Shown: positions 23,631 to 32,474, counted from the stretch's first letter. The stretch: 33,789 nt of DNA from Rhizobium sp. BK313 (GCF_014193655.1 NZ_JACHZQ010000017.1:1-33789); one strand, 5' to 3'. The notes: a model not told the origin generated them from the letters alone. Made by a program: numbers and translations.

Positions 23631-25226
23631 ATGACATCAGCAGACAGTACCAGCGCATCTGGCAAAAGGGCCGAACATGGTCCAGCGATCGTGGAGATGC
23701 GCAATATCGTCAAGCGATTTGGCAACGCCGAGGTCCTGCGAAACGTCAGTCTGGACGTGCGCCGCGGCGAGGTACATGCCCTCCTCGGAGGAAACGGGGC
23801 TGGCAAATCGACGCTCATGAAAATTCTCATGGGTGTCTACCGCCCCGACGGCGGGCAGATTGTGATGGACGGCGAGGAGCTTGGCGGCGCGGGCGTCGCT
23901 GCTTCGCTTAGTCGTGGCGTAGCGATGATCTTTCAAGAGCTCAGCCTTCTTCCCAACCTGACCGTCGCCGAAAACATCTTCTTCGGGCGGGAACCGCTCA
24001 AGCCGGGTTTCAGGATCAATGGCCGCCTCATACGCCGCAACGCGGCGCAACTGCTTTCAGAGCACGGCTTCAAGCTTCCAGTCGACTCGCTTGTCGTTGA
24101 TCTACCGTTCGCACAGAGGCAAATCGTCGAAATCGTGCGCGCCGCTTCGTTCGGCGCCCGCGTGATTATCATGGACGAGCCAACCTCGGCACTGACCGCT
24201 CTCGAAGAGGAGAAGCTGTTCGAGTTGATCCGCCGCCTGACCGCCCGTGGCATCGGGATCGTTTACATCAGCCATCGCATGGGCGAGATCATGCGCATTG
24301 CCGACCGGATCACCATCCTGCGCGATGGACACAGCAGGCCGCCAATCATGATCGCCGACGCCCGGATCGAAAACATTTCGGCCGAGATCAGTGGTCCAAG
24401 CAAGGCAATCGAACGCAAAGAACCGGCTGCCTCGCGACGCAGCATCGGCAGGGACGGCGAACCATCGCTGCGCGTCGAAAACCTGTCATCGGCGCGCACG
24501 CTGAAGAATGTATCCTTTGACATCCATCCAGGCGAGATCGTGGGGATCGCGGGGCTCGTCGGCTCAGGGCGGTCGACGCTCTGCAAGGCGCTTGCAGGTC
24601 TTCTGCCGGATGCCAGCGGCTCCGTCAAATTGGCTGGACGGCCGATCCACCTGGGCCGCCCACATGCGATCCTCGGGAACGGACTCGGGTTCGTTCCGGA
24701 AGACCGGCGCCTGGAAGGTCTGGTCCTGGACCACTCACTTGAGACAAATGTCGCGTTGCCCAATCTGTCGCGTTTGCGGTCGGGCGGAGGCCTGGGCCTG
24801 GTCATGCGCGCTCGCATCAGAGCGTTGTTCAACGACAGCGTCCGCGATCTCGCCCTTGTTGCCCGCGGGCCGACCCAGCATGCCAACGAGCTCAGCGGTG
24901 GCAACCAGCAAAAGGTGGTCGTGGCAAAGTGGCTGGCGGCCCGTCCGACCGTGCTCATCCTCGACGAACCGACATCAGGAGTGGATATCCGCGCCAAGGC
25001 GGAGATGGCAAACGCACTTCGGGCGGCCGTCGAACAATATGGACTCGCTATCCTTCTGGTGAATTCCGAACTCGATGAGATGACATCGCTCTGTGACCGC
25101 ATTTTTGTGCTGGATCGCGGTCGTCTCGTCAACTCCGCCCCGCCCGGCGTGACCCCGAGCCAGCTCCAAGTGATGCTTCTGCAAGGTCCTGCCGCTATTC
25201 TCGATCTGGAGAGTGCTCATGCGTGA
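23631..25226 (+). CDS. sugar ABC transporter ATP-binding protein (RbsA-like, double NBD)
   Basis: 531 residues with two nucleotide-binding domains. NBD1 has Walker A GGNGAGKST (53-61) and Walker B IIMDEPTSAL, with its signature reduced to LPFAQRQIVEI, as is common in this family. NBD2 has GLVGSGRST, the canonical LSGGNQQKVVVAKWLA and LILDEPTSGVD. The start at 23631 follows AGGTGG; an in-frame start at 23484 would lie inside the upstream gene. It energises the importer formed with the RbsB-like protein before it and the permease after it, and overlaps the permease gene by eight bases. Confidence 0.9.
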   Translation: MTSADSTSASGKRAEHGPAIVEMRNIVKRFGNAEVLRNVSLDVRRGEVHALLGGNGAGKSTLMKILMGVYRPDGGQIVMDGEELGGAGVAASLSRGVAMIFQELSLLPNLTVAENIFFGREPLKPGFRINGRLIRRNAAQLLSEHGFKLPVDSLVVDLPFAQRQIVEIVRAASFGARVIIMDEPTSALTALEEEKLFELIRRLTARGIGIVYISHRMGEIMRIADRITILRDGHSRPPIMIADARIENISAEISGPSKAIERKEPAASRRSIGRDGEPSLRVENLSSARTLKNVSFDIHPGEIVGIAGLVGSGRSTLCKALAGLLPDASGSVKLAGRPIHLGRPHAILGNGLGFVPEDRRLEGLVLDHSLETNVALPNLSRLRSGGGLGLVMRARIRALFNDSVRDLALVARGPTQHANELSGGNQQKVVVAKWLAARPTVLILDEPTSGVDIRAKAEMANALRAAVEQYGLAILLVNSELDEMTSLCDRIFVLDRGRLVNSAPPGVTPSQLQVMLLQGPAAILDLESAHA

Positions 25227-26178
25227 AACAACGCAAAATCAGGTTCAACTCGGCAAGCTTTCGCCAACGGTATTCCTGCGCGACCACGTCACATACGCGA
25301 TCTTCGGGCTCGTCACATTGTATTTCGTCGTTGCGGCGCCAAGCTTTGCATCAATCGCAACGCTTGAGGCAATATTACGGATTACCGCTATCGTTTCGAT
25401 CATGGCCGTTGGCATGACGTTCGTAATCATCAGCGCGGAAATTGATCTGTCGGTCGGATCCATGGCGAGCCTTTCAGGCATGATCGGAGCGATGTTGATT
25501 GAGGCAGGCGTACCTTGGGGAGCCGCTTTTGTGCTCACATTGGCCTTCGGCGCAGCCGTTGGCGCATTCTCCGGCTTGCTGGTTACCTTTCTTCGCATCC
25601 CTTCGTTCCTGGTAACACTTGGAATGCTCTCCGTGCTTTCGGGGGTTTCACTCACCTTGACCGACACCCGTCCTGTCCCAATTGTTTCGACCGGCTTCAC
25701 AGACACGTTGTGGGACGGATCGATCGGGGCGGTACCCATGCCGATCGTATGGACCATCGTCGTTGCCGCCGTCGGCTACTATATCTTACATCTCACACCG
25801 ATCGGTAGGCGGGTCTTTGCGACCGGCGGGAACGTCGTTGCCGCCCGATTTTCCGGTGTGCGGACGGACCGAATTAAACTCATGGCCTTCGTTCTGTCGG
25901 GTTTGACAGCATCGTTTGCAGGCCTGATGCTTGCAGCGCGAAGCACTGCCGGCAACCCAAGCCTCGGCGCCGGATTGGAACTCGATGTCATCGCGGCCGT
26001 CATCATTGGTGGAACGAGCCTGTTCGGCGGTCGCGGCAACATCATCGGTTCGGTCATCGGCGCGATCTTCATCGGTGTCGTCGGCTTCGGGCTTCTGGTC
26101 ATGGGTTTTTCAACCTCGATTCAGGAAATCATCAAAGGCGGCATTATCATCGGCGCAGTCGCACTGGCACGGCGCTAA
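25219..26178 (+). CDS. sugar ABC transporter permease (RbsC-like)
   Basis: 319 residues with about nine membrane segments. Family motifs are AVGMTFVIISAEIDLSVGSM (about 64-83), the LRIPSFLVTLGM loop, GRRVFATGGN and ELDVIAAVIIGGTSLFGGRG near the C-terminus. The protein ends shortly after the last helix with ALARR, slightly shorter than many relatives. It overlaps the ATPase stop by eight bases, so all three genes of this importer are co-translated. One permease gene implies a homodimeric channel. Confidence 0.9.
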   Translation: MRETTQNQVQLGKLSPTVFLRDHVTYAIFGLVTLYFVVAAPSFASIATLEAILRITAIVSIMAVGMTFVIISAEIDLSVGSMASLSGMIGAMLIEAGVPWGAAFVLTLAFGAAVGAFSGLLVTFLRIPSFLVTLGMLSVLSGVSLTLTDTRPVPIVSTGFTDTLWDGSIGAVPMPIVWTIVVAAVGYYILHLTPIGRRVFATGGNVVAARFSGVRTDRIKLMAFVLSGLTASFAGLMLAARSTAGNPSLGAGLELDVIAAVIIGGTSLFGGRGNIIGSVIGAIFIGVVGFGLLVMGFSTSIQEIIKGGIIIGAVALARR

Positions 26179-26607
26179 TCGGGTGCGACCGCACGCGTGA
26201 TAGCCGGTTTAGTAGAGCGATCCCAAATGCTTGGCCAAAATGGGGCGTGCGATCGAACTCAGGTGGCGGCTGCCTGCGGAGCGTGCAGCAGGCAGAACCA
26301 AAGTCTTGACACGCGACGACCGCACGCCGCCGAGGCTGTCCGATTTCATCCTCGGCCCGACCGGTCGATTTCGACAATTCGTGATGAGGTGGCGGACGGC
26401 TGTCACGAACGCGCGCCGAAAAGTTCATGCCAAAACGAGCGACGCGTCAAAATACTTCATAAAATTCCTAAAATTACCATTTCCTGCTTGCGCTGCCTGC
26501 GTTTGTTGATAGATTTTGACGGGTAACACAGAGGGGAGGGCCAGCTGTGTTGCCTGCCCTGCCGCTCTGCCGCGGCTGCGCACGATCACCGAAAATTGGA
26601 GGAAAGA
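26179..26607. other. spacer between the two importers
   Basis: About 430 bases without a supportable gene. Two overlapping plus-strand frames of about 90-110 codons are open but have no family features. The segment around 26440-26525 is relatively AT-rich and probably holds the promoter of the second importer. No clear terminator for the first importer was found. Confidence 0.4.
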
Positions 26608-27666
26608 TTGAAAACGCTGTTTAAATTGCTTTTGGCTGGCGCTTTCGCCGCCGTGTCTGCATTTTCGGCCGCCTCAGCGGCAGAGAAAAAAATCGGCGTG
26701 GTCGTCCCGACGCTCGATGCTCAATTTTGGAATTCCTACGTTGATTTCATGAAAAAAGGCGCGGGCGAACTGGGTGTTGACCTTGTCGTTCTCAATGCCG
26801 ACAACAAGCCGGACCAGATGGTGAAAAGTCTGGAGGATCTGGTCGCACAAGGCGTGGACGGGATTATTTTTACCCCATACTGGGCTACGGCCGTGCCGGG
26901 ATTGACCCTCGCCAATCAGGCGAACATTCCGGTTATCCTGACCGACACCTATGCCGATTTTCCGCCGCAGACGGGACAATTCCCGAATTACGTCGCATTC
27001 ATCGGTCCCAGCGATCGTGACGCAGGAAAGCAGATGGCGGAGGCACTTTTTGCCGCCCTGCAGCCCAGTCAGGACGGAAAGAAGCACATCGCCGTCGTGA
27101 ACGGGACGTCCGGGACCTCGGTTGCGATCGATCGCCGCGCCGGATTGGAAGATGCGCTGAAGGAGCACCCGGAAGTTGTCGTTGCCGGAGAAGTTGACGG
27201 TAATTTCGTTCGGGACACGTCGCAAACTGTTTTTGAAAGTCTGTGGCAGGGACATCCCGAAGTCCAGGGTGTTTGGGCTGCCAACGGAGGCACGGCGACC
27301 GGCGTCATGGCAGCGATCACCTCAGCCGGCAAGACACCCGGAAAGGACATCATCGTGGTCGGCATGGACCTCAATCCGGAAAATGTGGATGCGGTCGAAC
27401 AGGGAAAGCTGCTGTTTGACATCGGCGGCCATTGGCTGCAGGGAGGCTTCGCGCTCGTGACCATGTACGATTATCTCAATGGCCACAAGGTTTCGCCCGA
27501 GAATGCGAACATCAAGCTGAAGCTCTTGCCGCTTACCCGCGATCGGGTTGCGCAGTTCCGGACAGATTTCCCCGGCGGCGTTCCTGCCTACGACTTCAAG
27601 GCTCATTCGCTGACCTTCAGTAAGGATGCGAAAAGCGCCGTGTTTGAAATGAAGTACAGCAAGTAA
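26608..27666 (+). CDS. sugar-type ABC transporter substrate-binding protein (RbsB-like), second system
   Basis: 352 residues with a clear Sec signal (KTLFKLLLAGAFAAVSAF, cleavage near SAASA-AEKK) and an RbsB-like fold beginning KKIGVVVPTLDAQFWNSYVD. Typical segments are DQMVKSLEDLVAQGVDGIIF and GVWAANGGTATGVMAA. The start is taken as TTG at 26608 because GGAGGAAAG is placed just ahead of it and the signal peptide begins there; another TTG at 26596 overlaps the ribosome binding site. It is clearly different from the binding protein at 22415, so the second importer is not a simple duplicate. Ligand unknown. Confidence 0.88.
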   Translation: MKTLFKLLLAGAFAAVSAFSAASAAEKKIGVVVPTLDAQFWNSYVDFMKKGAGELGVDLVVLNADNKPDQMVKSLEDLVAQGVDGIIFTPYWATAVPGLTLANQANIPVILTDTYADFPPQTGQFPNYVAFIGPSDRDAGKQMAEALFAALQPSQDGKKHIAVVNGTSGTSVAIDRRAGLEDALKEHPEVVVAGEVDGNFVRDTSQTVFESLWQGHPEVQGVWAANGGTATGVMAAITSAGKTPGKDIIVVGMDLNPENVDAVEQGKLLFDIGGHWLQGGFALVTMYDYLNGHKVSPENANIKLKLLPLTRDRVAQFRTDFPGGVPAYDFKAHSLTFSKDAKSAVFEMKYSK

Positions 27667-27678
27667 AACAGCACGGGC

Positions 27679-27710
27679 CGGGGGGCGGCGAGGTCGCATC
27701 GTGCCCCCCG
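27679..27710 (+). repeat. GC-only stem between binding protein and ATPase
   Basis: CGGGGGGC (27679-27686) can pair with GCCCCCCG (27703-27710) around a 16-base loop. Like the stem-loop at 23585-23614, it falls just after a binding-protein gene and lacks a T-run, fitting an mRNA-stabilising element rather than a terminator. Confidence 0.55.
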
Positions 27711-27742
27711 ACTTTGAGGTGGATCCCGCGAAAGAGGTTTTC

Positions 27743-29224
27743 ATGCTGTCTGCCCAGAATATGTCCAAAACATTTGGTGCAGCCAAAGCCTTGGAGGGCG
27801 TGTCTGCCGAAATCGGATCTGGCGAAGTCGTGTCGCTCGTCGGTGAGAATGGCGCTGGCAAGTCCACTCTGCTGAAAGCGCTCGGTGGTGTCTTCCCGTG
27901 GGACTCGGGAGCGGTCATGCTGGATGGCCAGCCTTACGCACCTGTCAATCTCGCTGACGCAGAAACAAGAGGCGTGGCTCTCGTATTTCAGGAACTCAAT
28001 GTAAACAGATCTTTGAGCATTGCGGAAAACGTGATGCTGGGAAGACTTCGCAACTACCGCAGGTTCGGCTTTCTCGATACACGCCGCCTGAATTCGGACG
28101 CACAGGCGATTCTCGAGCGCATTGGCGCAGGTATCTCGACGTCAACCGACATCAATGATCTCAATCTCGGCCAGCTGAAGATTGTCGAAGTCGCCAGAGC
28201 TCTGGCCGCCGATCCGCGCTTTGTGTTTTTTGACGAATCGACAGCATTCCTCAACAATCGCGAGTCGCGCCAGCTGCTTGCGGTAATCGACAATTTGCGG
28301 AAGCAGAAGCTAGGTATCGCATTTGTCTCTCACCATTTGAATGAAGTTTTTTCCATTTCCGATCGTCTGGTGGTTCTGAAGGACGGACGGCTTGTCGGCA
28401 GCTTTCTGGCAGCCGGCATGACGGAAGCGCATCTGCATGGCCTGATGGTCGGCCGTGAGTTCGATGGCAGGATTTTCCCCCCGAAGACCATGGAGACCGG
28501 AGAGCCGCGCTCGGCGATAACGCTGGAAGAGGTTGTTGGGGCAGGAGGGCTTGGCCCGATTTCGCTTGATGTGAAGGCCGGTCGTATTGTTGGCATTGGC
28601 GGGATCAAGGGCTCGGGCGGCGATTTGTTGCTCCAGACCATCATGGGGATCGGAGACGTCATCTCCGGAACGATGTCGCTTGAGGGAAAGGCTTTTCGGC
28701 CGCGCAACCCGAAGGATGCCTGGCATCATGCGATTGCCTACGTCCCCGGCGACCGAACAGGCGAAGGACTGATCTCGGAGTTTGCGATCGAAGAGAACCT
28801 GACATTGTCGGCGCGTCCGGTCAAAGCAGGGATATTCGTTGATCGCAGCCGCGGCGGGATTATCACCAGCGAGATGTTATCCAAACTCAAGATCAAGACG
28901 TCAGATCAATCGCAGGCGACATCGACGCTCAGCGGCGGAAACATGCAAAAAGTGGTCCTCGGCAAGTGCTTGGCGACGAGGCCGCGGCTTCTTCTCCTCG
29001 ACAACCCCACCCGCGGCGTGGATGTGGGCGCGAAAGCAGAAATCTACCGGCATATTCGTAGCCTTGCAGATGATGGCATGACGATCCTGATGGTAACCGA
29101 GGACCTCGGCGAGCTTATCGGCATGGCGGATGAGATTATTGTGACACGCAAAGGCCAGATTTCGTGTCGGTTCGAAGTCGGGCAGAAGCCCTCGGAGGAG
29201 GAGGTGGTGAAGTGGATGATGTAG
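27743..29224 (+). CDS. sugar ABC transporter ATP-binding protein (RbsA-like, double NBD), second system
   Basis: 493 residues with two nucleotide-binding domains. NBD1 has Walker A GENGAGKST (34-42), signature LNLGQLKIVEVARAL and an altered Walker B FFDEST (Glu165 kept, Pro replaced by Ser166). NBD2 has GIKGSGGDL, the strong signature LSGGNMQKVVLGKCLA and LLLLDNPTRGVD, where the usual catalytic Glu is Asn421. Site 2 of this family is normally degenerate, so NBD1 should still drive transport. The start at 27743 follows AAAGAGG. It overlaps the following permease by 13 bases. Confidence 0.88.
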   Translation: MLSAQNMSKTFGAAKALEGVSAEIGSGEVVSLVGENGAGKSTLLKALGGVFPWDSGAVMLDGQPYAPVNLADAETRGVALVFQELNVNRSLSIAENVMLGRLRNYRRFGFLDTRRLNSDAQAILERIGAGISTSTDINDLNLGQLKIVEVARALAADPRFVFFDESTAFLNNRESRQLLAVIDNLRKQKLGIAFVSHHLNEVFSISDRLVVLKDGRLVGSFLAAGMTEAHLHGLMVGREFDGRIFPPKTMETGEPRSAITLEEVVGAGGLGPISLDVKAGRIVGIGGIKGSGGDLLLQTIMGIGDVISGTMSLEGKAFRPRNPKDAWHHAIAYVPGDRTGEGLISEFAIEENLTLSARPVKAGIFVDRSRGGIITSEMLSKLKIKTSDQSQATSTLSGGNMQKVVLGKCLATRPRLLLLDNPTRGVDVGAKAEIYRHIRSLADDGMTILMVTEDLGELIGMADEIIVTRKGQISCRFEVGQKPSEEEVVKWMM

Positions 29225-30195
29225 CAGAATCGGCCCCGTCGACGAAAGTCACGAGATCATTCCTCAATGTGCGAAACCTGCGAAATTTTTTCCCGATCTT
29301 GCTCCTGTTGTCCCTGAGCGTGGCGTTCGCGCTTTCCTCCGACAGGTTCCTGACGGTCAACAACGGCCTGATTGTCCTTCAGCAGAGCACTGTCCTGATC
29401 GTGGTCTCTCTGGCGATGACGTTTGTCATCGTGGCGGGATCCATCGACCTGTCGGTTGGCTCCACGGTCGCGCTCAGCGCTCTCGCAACGGCGGCGACCT
29501 CGGGCAGCCTGGGGGCTTTTGCGCTGGTGCCAGGCGTTCTTGTCGGCATCTGCTGCGGCCTTCTCAACGGACTGCTGTTTGCCTATGGAAAAATTCCGTC
29601 GTTTATCGTTACGCTCGGCACATTGGTCATTTATCGCGGTGTTGTGCTTCTGTTCACCAAGGGCGCACCGGTTTCGATTTCAAACGCCGACTTCCTGCTG
29701 GTCTACACAACCAGAACTTTCGGGGTGCCGAACACCGTTCTGATCGCCATCGCCGCTCTGGTGTTGGTGACGATCATTTTCAATCAAACGGTATTCGGTC
29801 GCGAGGTCCGGGCTGTTGGGGGCGGTGAGCGGGTCGCGCTGCTCAGTGGAATTCCCGTTAACTCGGTCAAGCTTGGTGTCTTTGTCCTCTGCGGCGCGCT
29901 TTGCGGCTTGGCAGGCCTGCTGCAGGCGTCAAGAACGATGGCTGCGACTGCGCAGCTCGCTGAAGGATTGGAACTCGACGTCATCGCTGCTGTGGTGGTC
30001 GGAGGCACGCCGCTGACCGGCGGCATCGGCAAGATCCGTGGAACGGTATTGGGCGTCCTGATCATCGCGATCCTGTCGAACGGGATGAATATGATCGGGA
30101 TGGATCCGTATTTGCAAAACATCATCAAAGGTGCCGTCTTGATCGTGGCCGTCTTTCTGACGATCGACAGATCAAAGATCCTCATCATCAAGTGA
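29212..30195 (+). CDS. sugar ABC transporter permease (RbsC-like), second system
   Basis: 327 residues with about nine membrane segments. Conserved motifs are SLAMTFVIVAGSIDLSVGST, YGKIPSFIVTLGTLVIYRG and ELDVIAAVVVGGTPLTGGIG. GTG at 29212 is chosen because GGAGGAGGAGG (29194-29204) is correctly spaced before it; an upstream frame start at 29164 would give a glycine-rich non-family extension. The overlap with the ATPase gene indicates coupling. It forms the channel of the second importer. Confidence 0.88.
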   Translation: MDDVAESAPSTKVTRSFLNVRNLRNFFPILLLLSLSVAFALSSDRFLTVNNGLIVLQQSTVLIVVSLAMTFVIVAGSIDLSVGSTVALSALATAATSGSLGAFALVPGVLVGICCGLLNGLLFAYGKIPSFIVTLGTLVIYRGVVLLFTKGAPVSISNADFLLVYTTRTFGVPNTVLIAIAALVLVTIIFNQTVFGREVRAVGGGERVALLSGIPVNSVKLGVFVLCGALCGLAGLLQASRTMAATAQLAEGLELDVIAAVVVGGTPLTGGIGKIRGTVLGVLIIAILSNGMNMIGMDPYLQNIIKGAVLIVAVFLTIDRSKILIIK

Positions 30196-30238
30196 GATGA
30201 CGGCACGACAACGGCAGGCACTTGGATGTTGGCAGTCG

Positions 30239-30252
30239 GTAGCAGCTGCTAC
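30239..30252. repeat. 14-base perfect palindrome upstream of the aldehyde dehydrogenase
   Basis: GTAGCAGCTGCTAC lies in the 134-base gap between the second permease and the dehydrogenase gene. It could be an operator. Its core differs from the palindrome at 21954-21967, so a shared regulator is not demonstrated. Confidence 0.35.
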
Positions 30253-30329
30253 GACCGCTGTCATCCGACAGGATTGACGACGCTGATGGCGGCGTTGCTG
30301 GAGAAGAAATGATTGGAGGGAGGATGTCC

Positions 30330-31805
30330 ATGAATACAAATCTGATGTTGATCGGTGGCGAACGGATTGCCGGCAACGGCGGCTCGCGCGACGTTTTCAA
30401 CCCGACGACCGGCCAAGTTTTCGCGAGTATCAGCGAGGCAAGCAAAGCGCAGGTCGACGATGCAGTATCGGCGGCTCGCGCAGCGCAGCCGCATTGGGCG
30501 GCGATGGCGCCGCTGGAACGTGCGGCGATCATGCACAGGATTTCGGCGCTGATCTCCGAAAATGCCGAGGAGCTCGCGCGGATAGTGGTGCAGGAGCAGG
30601 GAAAGCCGATCAACGAGGCAAGAGGGGAGGTCGCCGGAGCTGCAGGTTTCTTCTCCTACTATGCGGAATTTGCCAGGCGCATCCAGGGGGAAATCCTGCC
30701 GTCGGATGCCAGGGGCGAACAGATCTGGATCCAGCGGGTCCCCGTCGGCGTCGTCGCGGCCATTATCCCGTGGAATTACCCCGCCGCGTTGGTCAGCCGC
30801 AAGGTCGCTCCGTCCATGATAGCCGGCAATACCATCGTTCTGAAGCCGCATGAGGAAACACCTTTGTCGGCTTTGTACATGGGAAAGCTGTTTATGGACG
30901 CGGGAGTGCCAGCCGGCGTTATCAATATCGTAACGGGAGCAGGCGCGGAGATCGGCGAAGCCTTGACCTCCCATGCGGACGTGGATCTCATTACGATGAC
31001 AGGCAGCGTTCCGACGGGAAAGCGGATCATGGCGACCGCCGCGAACAATCTTGTTCCTGTCTCGCTTGAGCTTGGAGGCAAGGCACCGTTCATCGTAATG
31101 GACGACTGCGATATTGATCTCGCAGTGCGCTCAGCTGTCACGTCTCGCTACATGAATTGTGGCCAGGTCTGCATTTGCAACGAGCGCACGCTGGTGCATG
31201 AGCGGGTCTACGACCAATTCGTCGAAAAGTTCGTAGCGGCAAGCCGCGCGCTGCGGTTGGGAGATCCTCTTTCTGAACAGACCGATCTCGGACCGAAGGT
31301 TTCGCAACGCGAACTCGAAAAGGTCGAACGGATCGTCGAGGCGGCAATCAAGGAAGGTGCTGAGCCCCTGCTGCAAGGTGGGCGTCCAGAGACCCCGCCG
31401 GTGAAGGGCGGTTACTGGATGACACCGACCGTCCTGACCGGCGTGAAACCGAGCATGGCCATTATGCAAGACGAGATTTTCGGGCCTGTCGTCCCGGTCA
31501 TGAGGGTGGAGAGCTTTGATGAGGCGCTTTCGGTTGCGAACGACAGCCGCTATGGCCTGTCCGCCTACCTCTTCACCAATGATTTCGCAAAAATCATGCG
31601 GGCCGTGAACGACATCAATTTCGGTGAAGTCTACATCAATCGCGTTGGGCCGGAATCCCTGCAAGGCTTCCACAACGGCTATCGCAACAGCGGCCTGGGC
31701 GGCGACGATGGAATCCATGGTCTTGAAGCGTTTCTCAGGAAGAAAACCGTGTATGCGAATTACTCCGGAACGTCACCGGTAGCGCTGATGCCTTACGCGG
31801 AATAG
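30330..31805 (+). CDS. NAD-dependent aldehyde dehydrogenase (AldA-like)
   Basis: 491 residues with all ALDH landmarks: Asn149 in IPWNY, the LELGGKAPFIVMDD segment with Glu247, and catalytic Cys281 in NCGQVC. The overall sequence, including the C-terminal GFHNGYRNSGLGGDDGIHGL, is close to E. coli AldA, which oxidises lactaldehyde and glycolaldehyde to lactate and glycolate. The ribosome binding site GGAGGGAGG (30315-30323) points to ATG 30330 or 30324. It follows the second importer by 134 bases and probably oxidises a short hydroxyaldehyde arising from the imported sugar or polyol. Confidence 0.9.
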   Translation: MNTNLMLIGGERIAGNGGSRDVFNPTTGQVFASISEASKAQVDDAVSAARAAQPHWAAMAPLERAAIMHRISALISENAEELARIVVQEQGKPINEARGEVAGAAGFFSYYAEFARRIQGEILPSDARGEQIWIQRVPVGVVAAIIPWNYPAALVSRKVAPSMIAGNTIVLKPHEETPLSALYMGKLFMDAGVPAGVINIVTGAGAEIGEALTSHADVDLITMTGSVPTGKRIMATAANNLVPVSLELGGKAPFIVMDDCDIDLAVRSAVTSRYMNCGQVCICNERTLVHERVYDQFVEKFVAASRALRLGDPLSEQTDLGPKVSQRELEKVERIVEAAIKEGAEPLLQGGRPETPPVKGGYWMTPTVLTGVKPSMAIMQDEIFGPVVPVMRVESFDEALSVANDSRYGLSAYLFTNDFAKIMRAVNDINFGEVYINRVGPESLQGFHNGYRNSGLGGDDGIHGLEAFLRKKTVYANYSGTSPVALMPYAE

Positions 31806-32134
31806 TCCGGCTACCAAAATTCTGGCGCGCGTCGGGATGATCGACGCGACGGGGTGCGTCCGCTCGATGCGCCTCGTCAGGATTGTTTTGCGGCGCGGAA
31901 GATCGACAGGATTGGTCAATGCGAGATCATGGGCGGCTGTCGCAATTATGTTGCCGGGGAAATCGAGGACGAGGACTCGAATGATCTATAGCGTTGAAGA
32001 GAGCATCAGGCGGATTGTCGCAAGGTCTCGCGTGGCCGATCCACGCGAGACCTTTGCCTTCGCCGCCGGCCGATGCACCGTGCGTTATGCCAGGGAGGCG
32101 ACGGCCTGTGCGCACATGTATGTTGGACGCCAAC
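31806..32134. other. spacer with a strong hairpin upstream of the kinase remnant
   Basis: No identified gene. One frame (about 31885-31986, ending FAARKIDRIG ... VAGEIEDEDSNDL-stop) is protein-like and could be the tail of a lost gene, but I do not recognise it. The region also holds the 14-bp inverted repeat at 32022-32054. This stretch together with the truncated kinase suggests a deletion. Confidence 0.35.
32022..32054. repeat. 14-bp perfect inverted repeat, 5-base loop
   Basis: AAGGTCTCGCGTGG (32022-32035) and CCACGCGAGACCTT (32041-32054) pair perfectly around CCGAT; a one-base bulge would extend the stem by a further GC-GC pair. No T-run follows. It is 80 bases upstream of the truncated kinase start. 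It could be a regulator binding site, an RNA structure or a mobile-element trace. Confidence 0.75.
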
Positions 32135-32455
32135 ATGCGTAATCGCTGGCTAGTCGTCGCCGACGACCTGATCGATACCGCAAATTGTGCCGTCGCTTTT
32201 CGAAGACGAGGATTTGGCGCGGCCGTGAGTTGGGCCTCAACAGGCGAGCCCAATTTCGCAGAAAGTTCCGTTTTTTCATTTCATGTCGACAGTGGCTGCA
32301 TGCGCGCATCCGCGGCAACAAAGCGCCATGAGCAGGCGCTTGCCGAGTATCTAGTCGCGGGCCGCATGATGTTCAAAAAAATCGATTCCACCATGAAAGG
32401 GCAGCCCGCGGCGGACATCGCACCCACCCCCTTGCCTCACGCCTCAAGGCCATAA
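32135..32455 (+). pseudogene. truncated four-carbon acid sugar kinase (DUF1537)
   Basis: 106 residues matching only the N-terminal quarter of DUF1537 kinases. It starts RWLVVADDLIDTANCAVAF (intact members have ADDLTGA) and continues to MMFKKIDSTMKGQPAADIA (intact KKIDSTLRG). It then runs into unrelated sequence and stops; full-length members have about 420 residues. The nucleotide-binding C-terminal domain is absent, so kinase activity is lost. Intact relatives phosphorylate threonate or erythronate at O-4 for a PdxA-like dehydrogenase, and such a dehydrogenase gene follows 19 bases downstream. The first ATG with a matching fold start is at 32135. Confidence 0.75.
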
Positions 32456-32474
32456 GAACGGAAGGACGTTTTTG

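Noticed and set aside
26197..26526. Overlapping ORFs of about 90-110 codons between the two importers
   Set aside because: No family resemblance or convincing start; Arg/Cys-rich composition suggests non-coding sequence.
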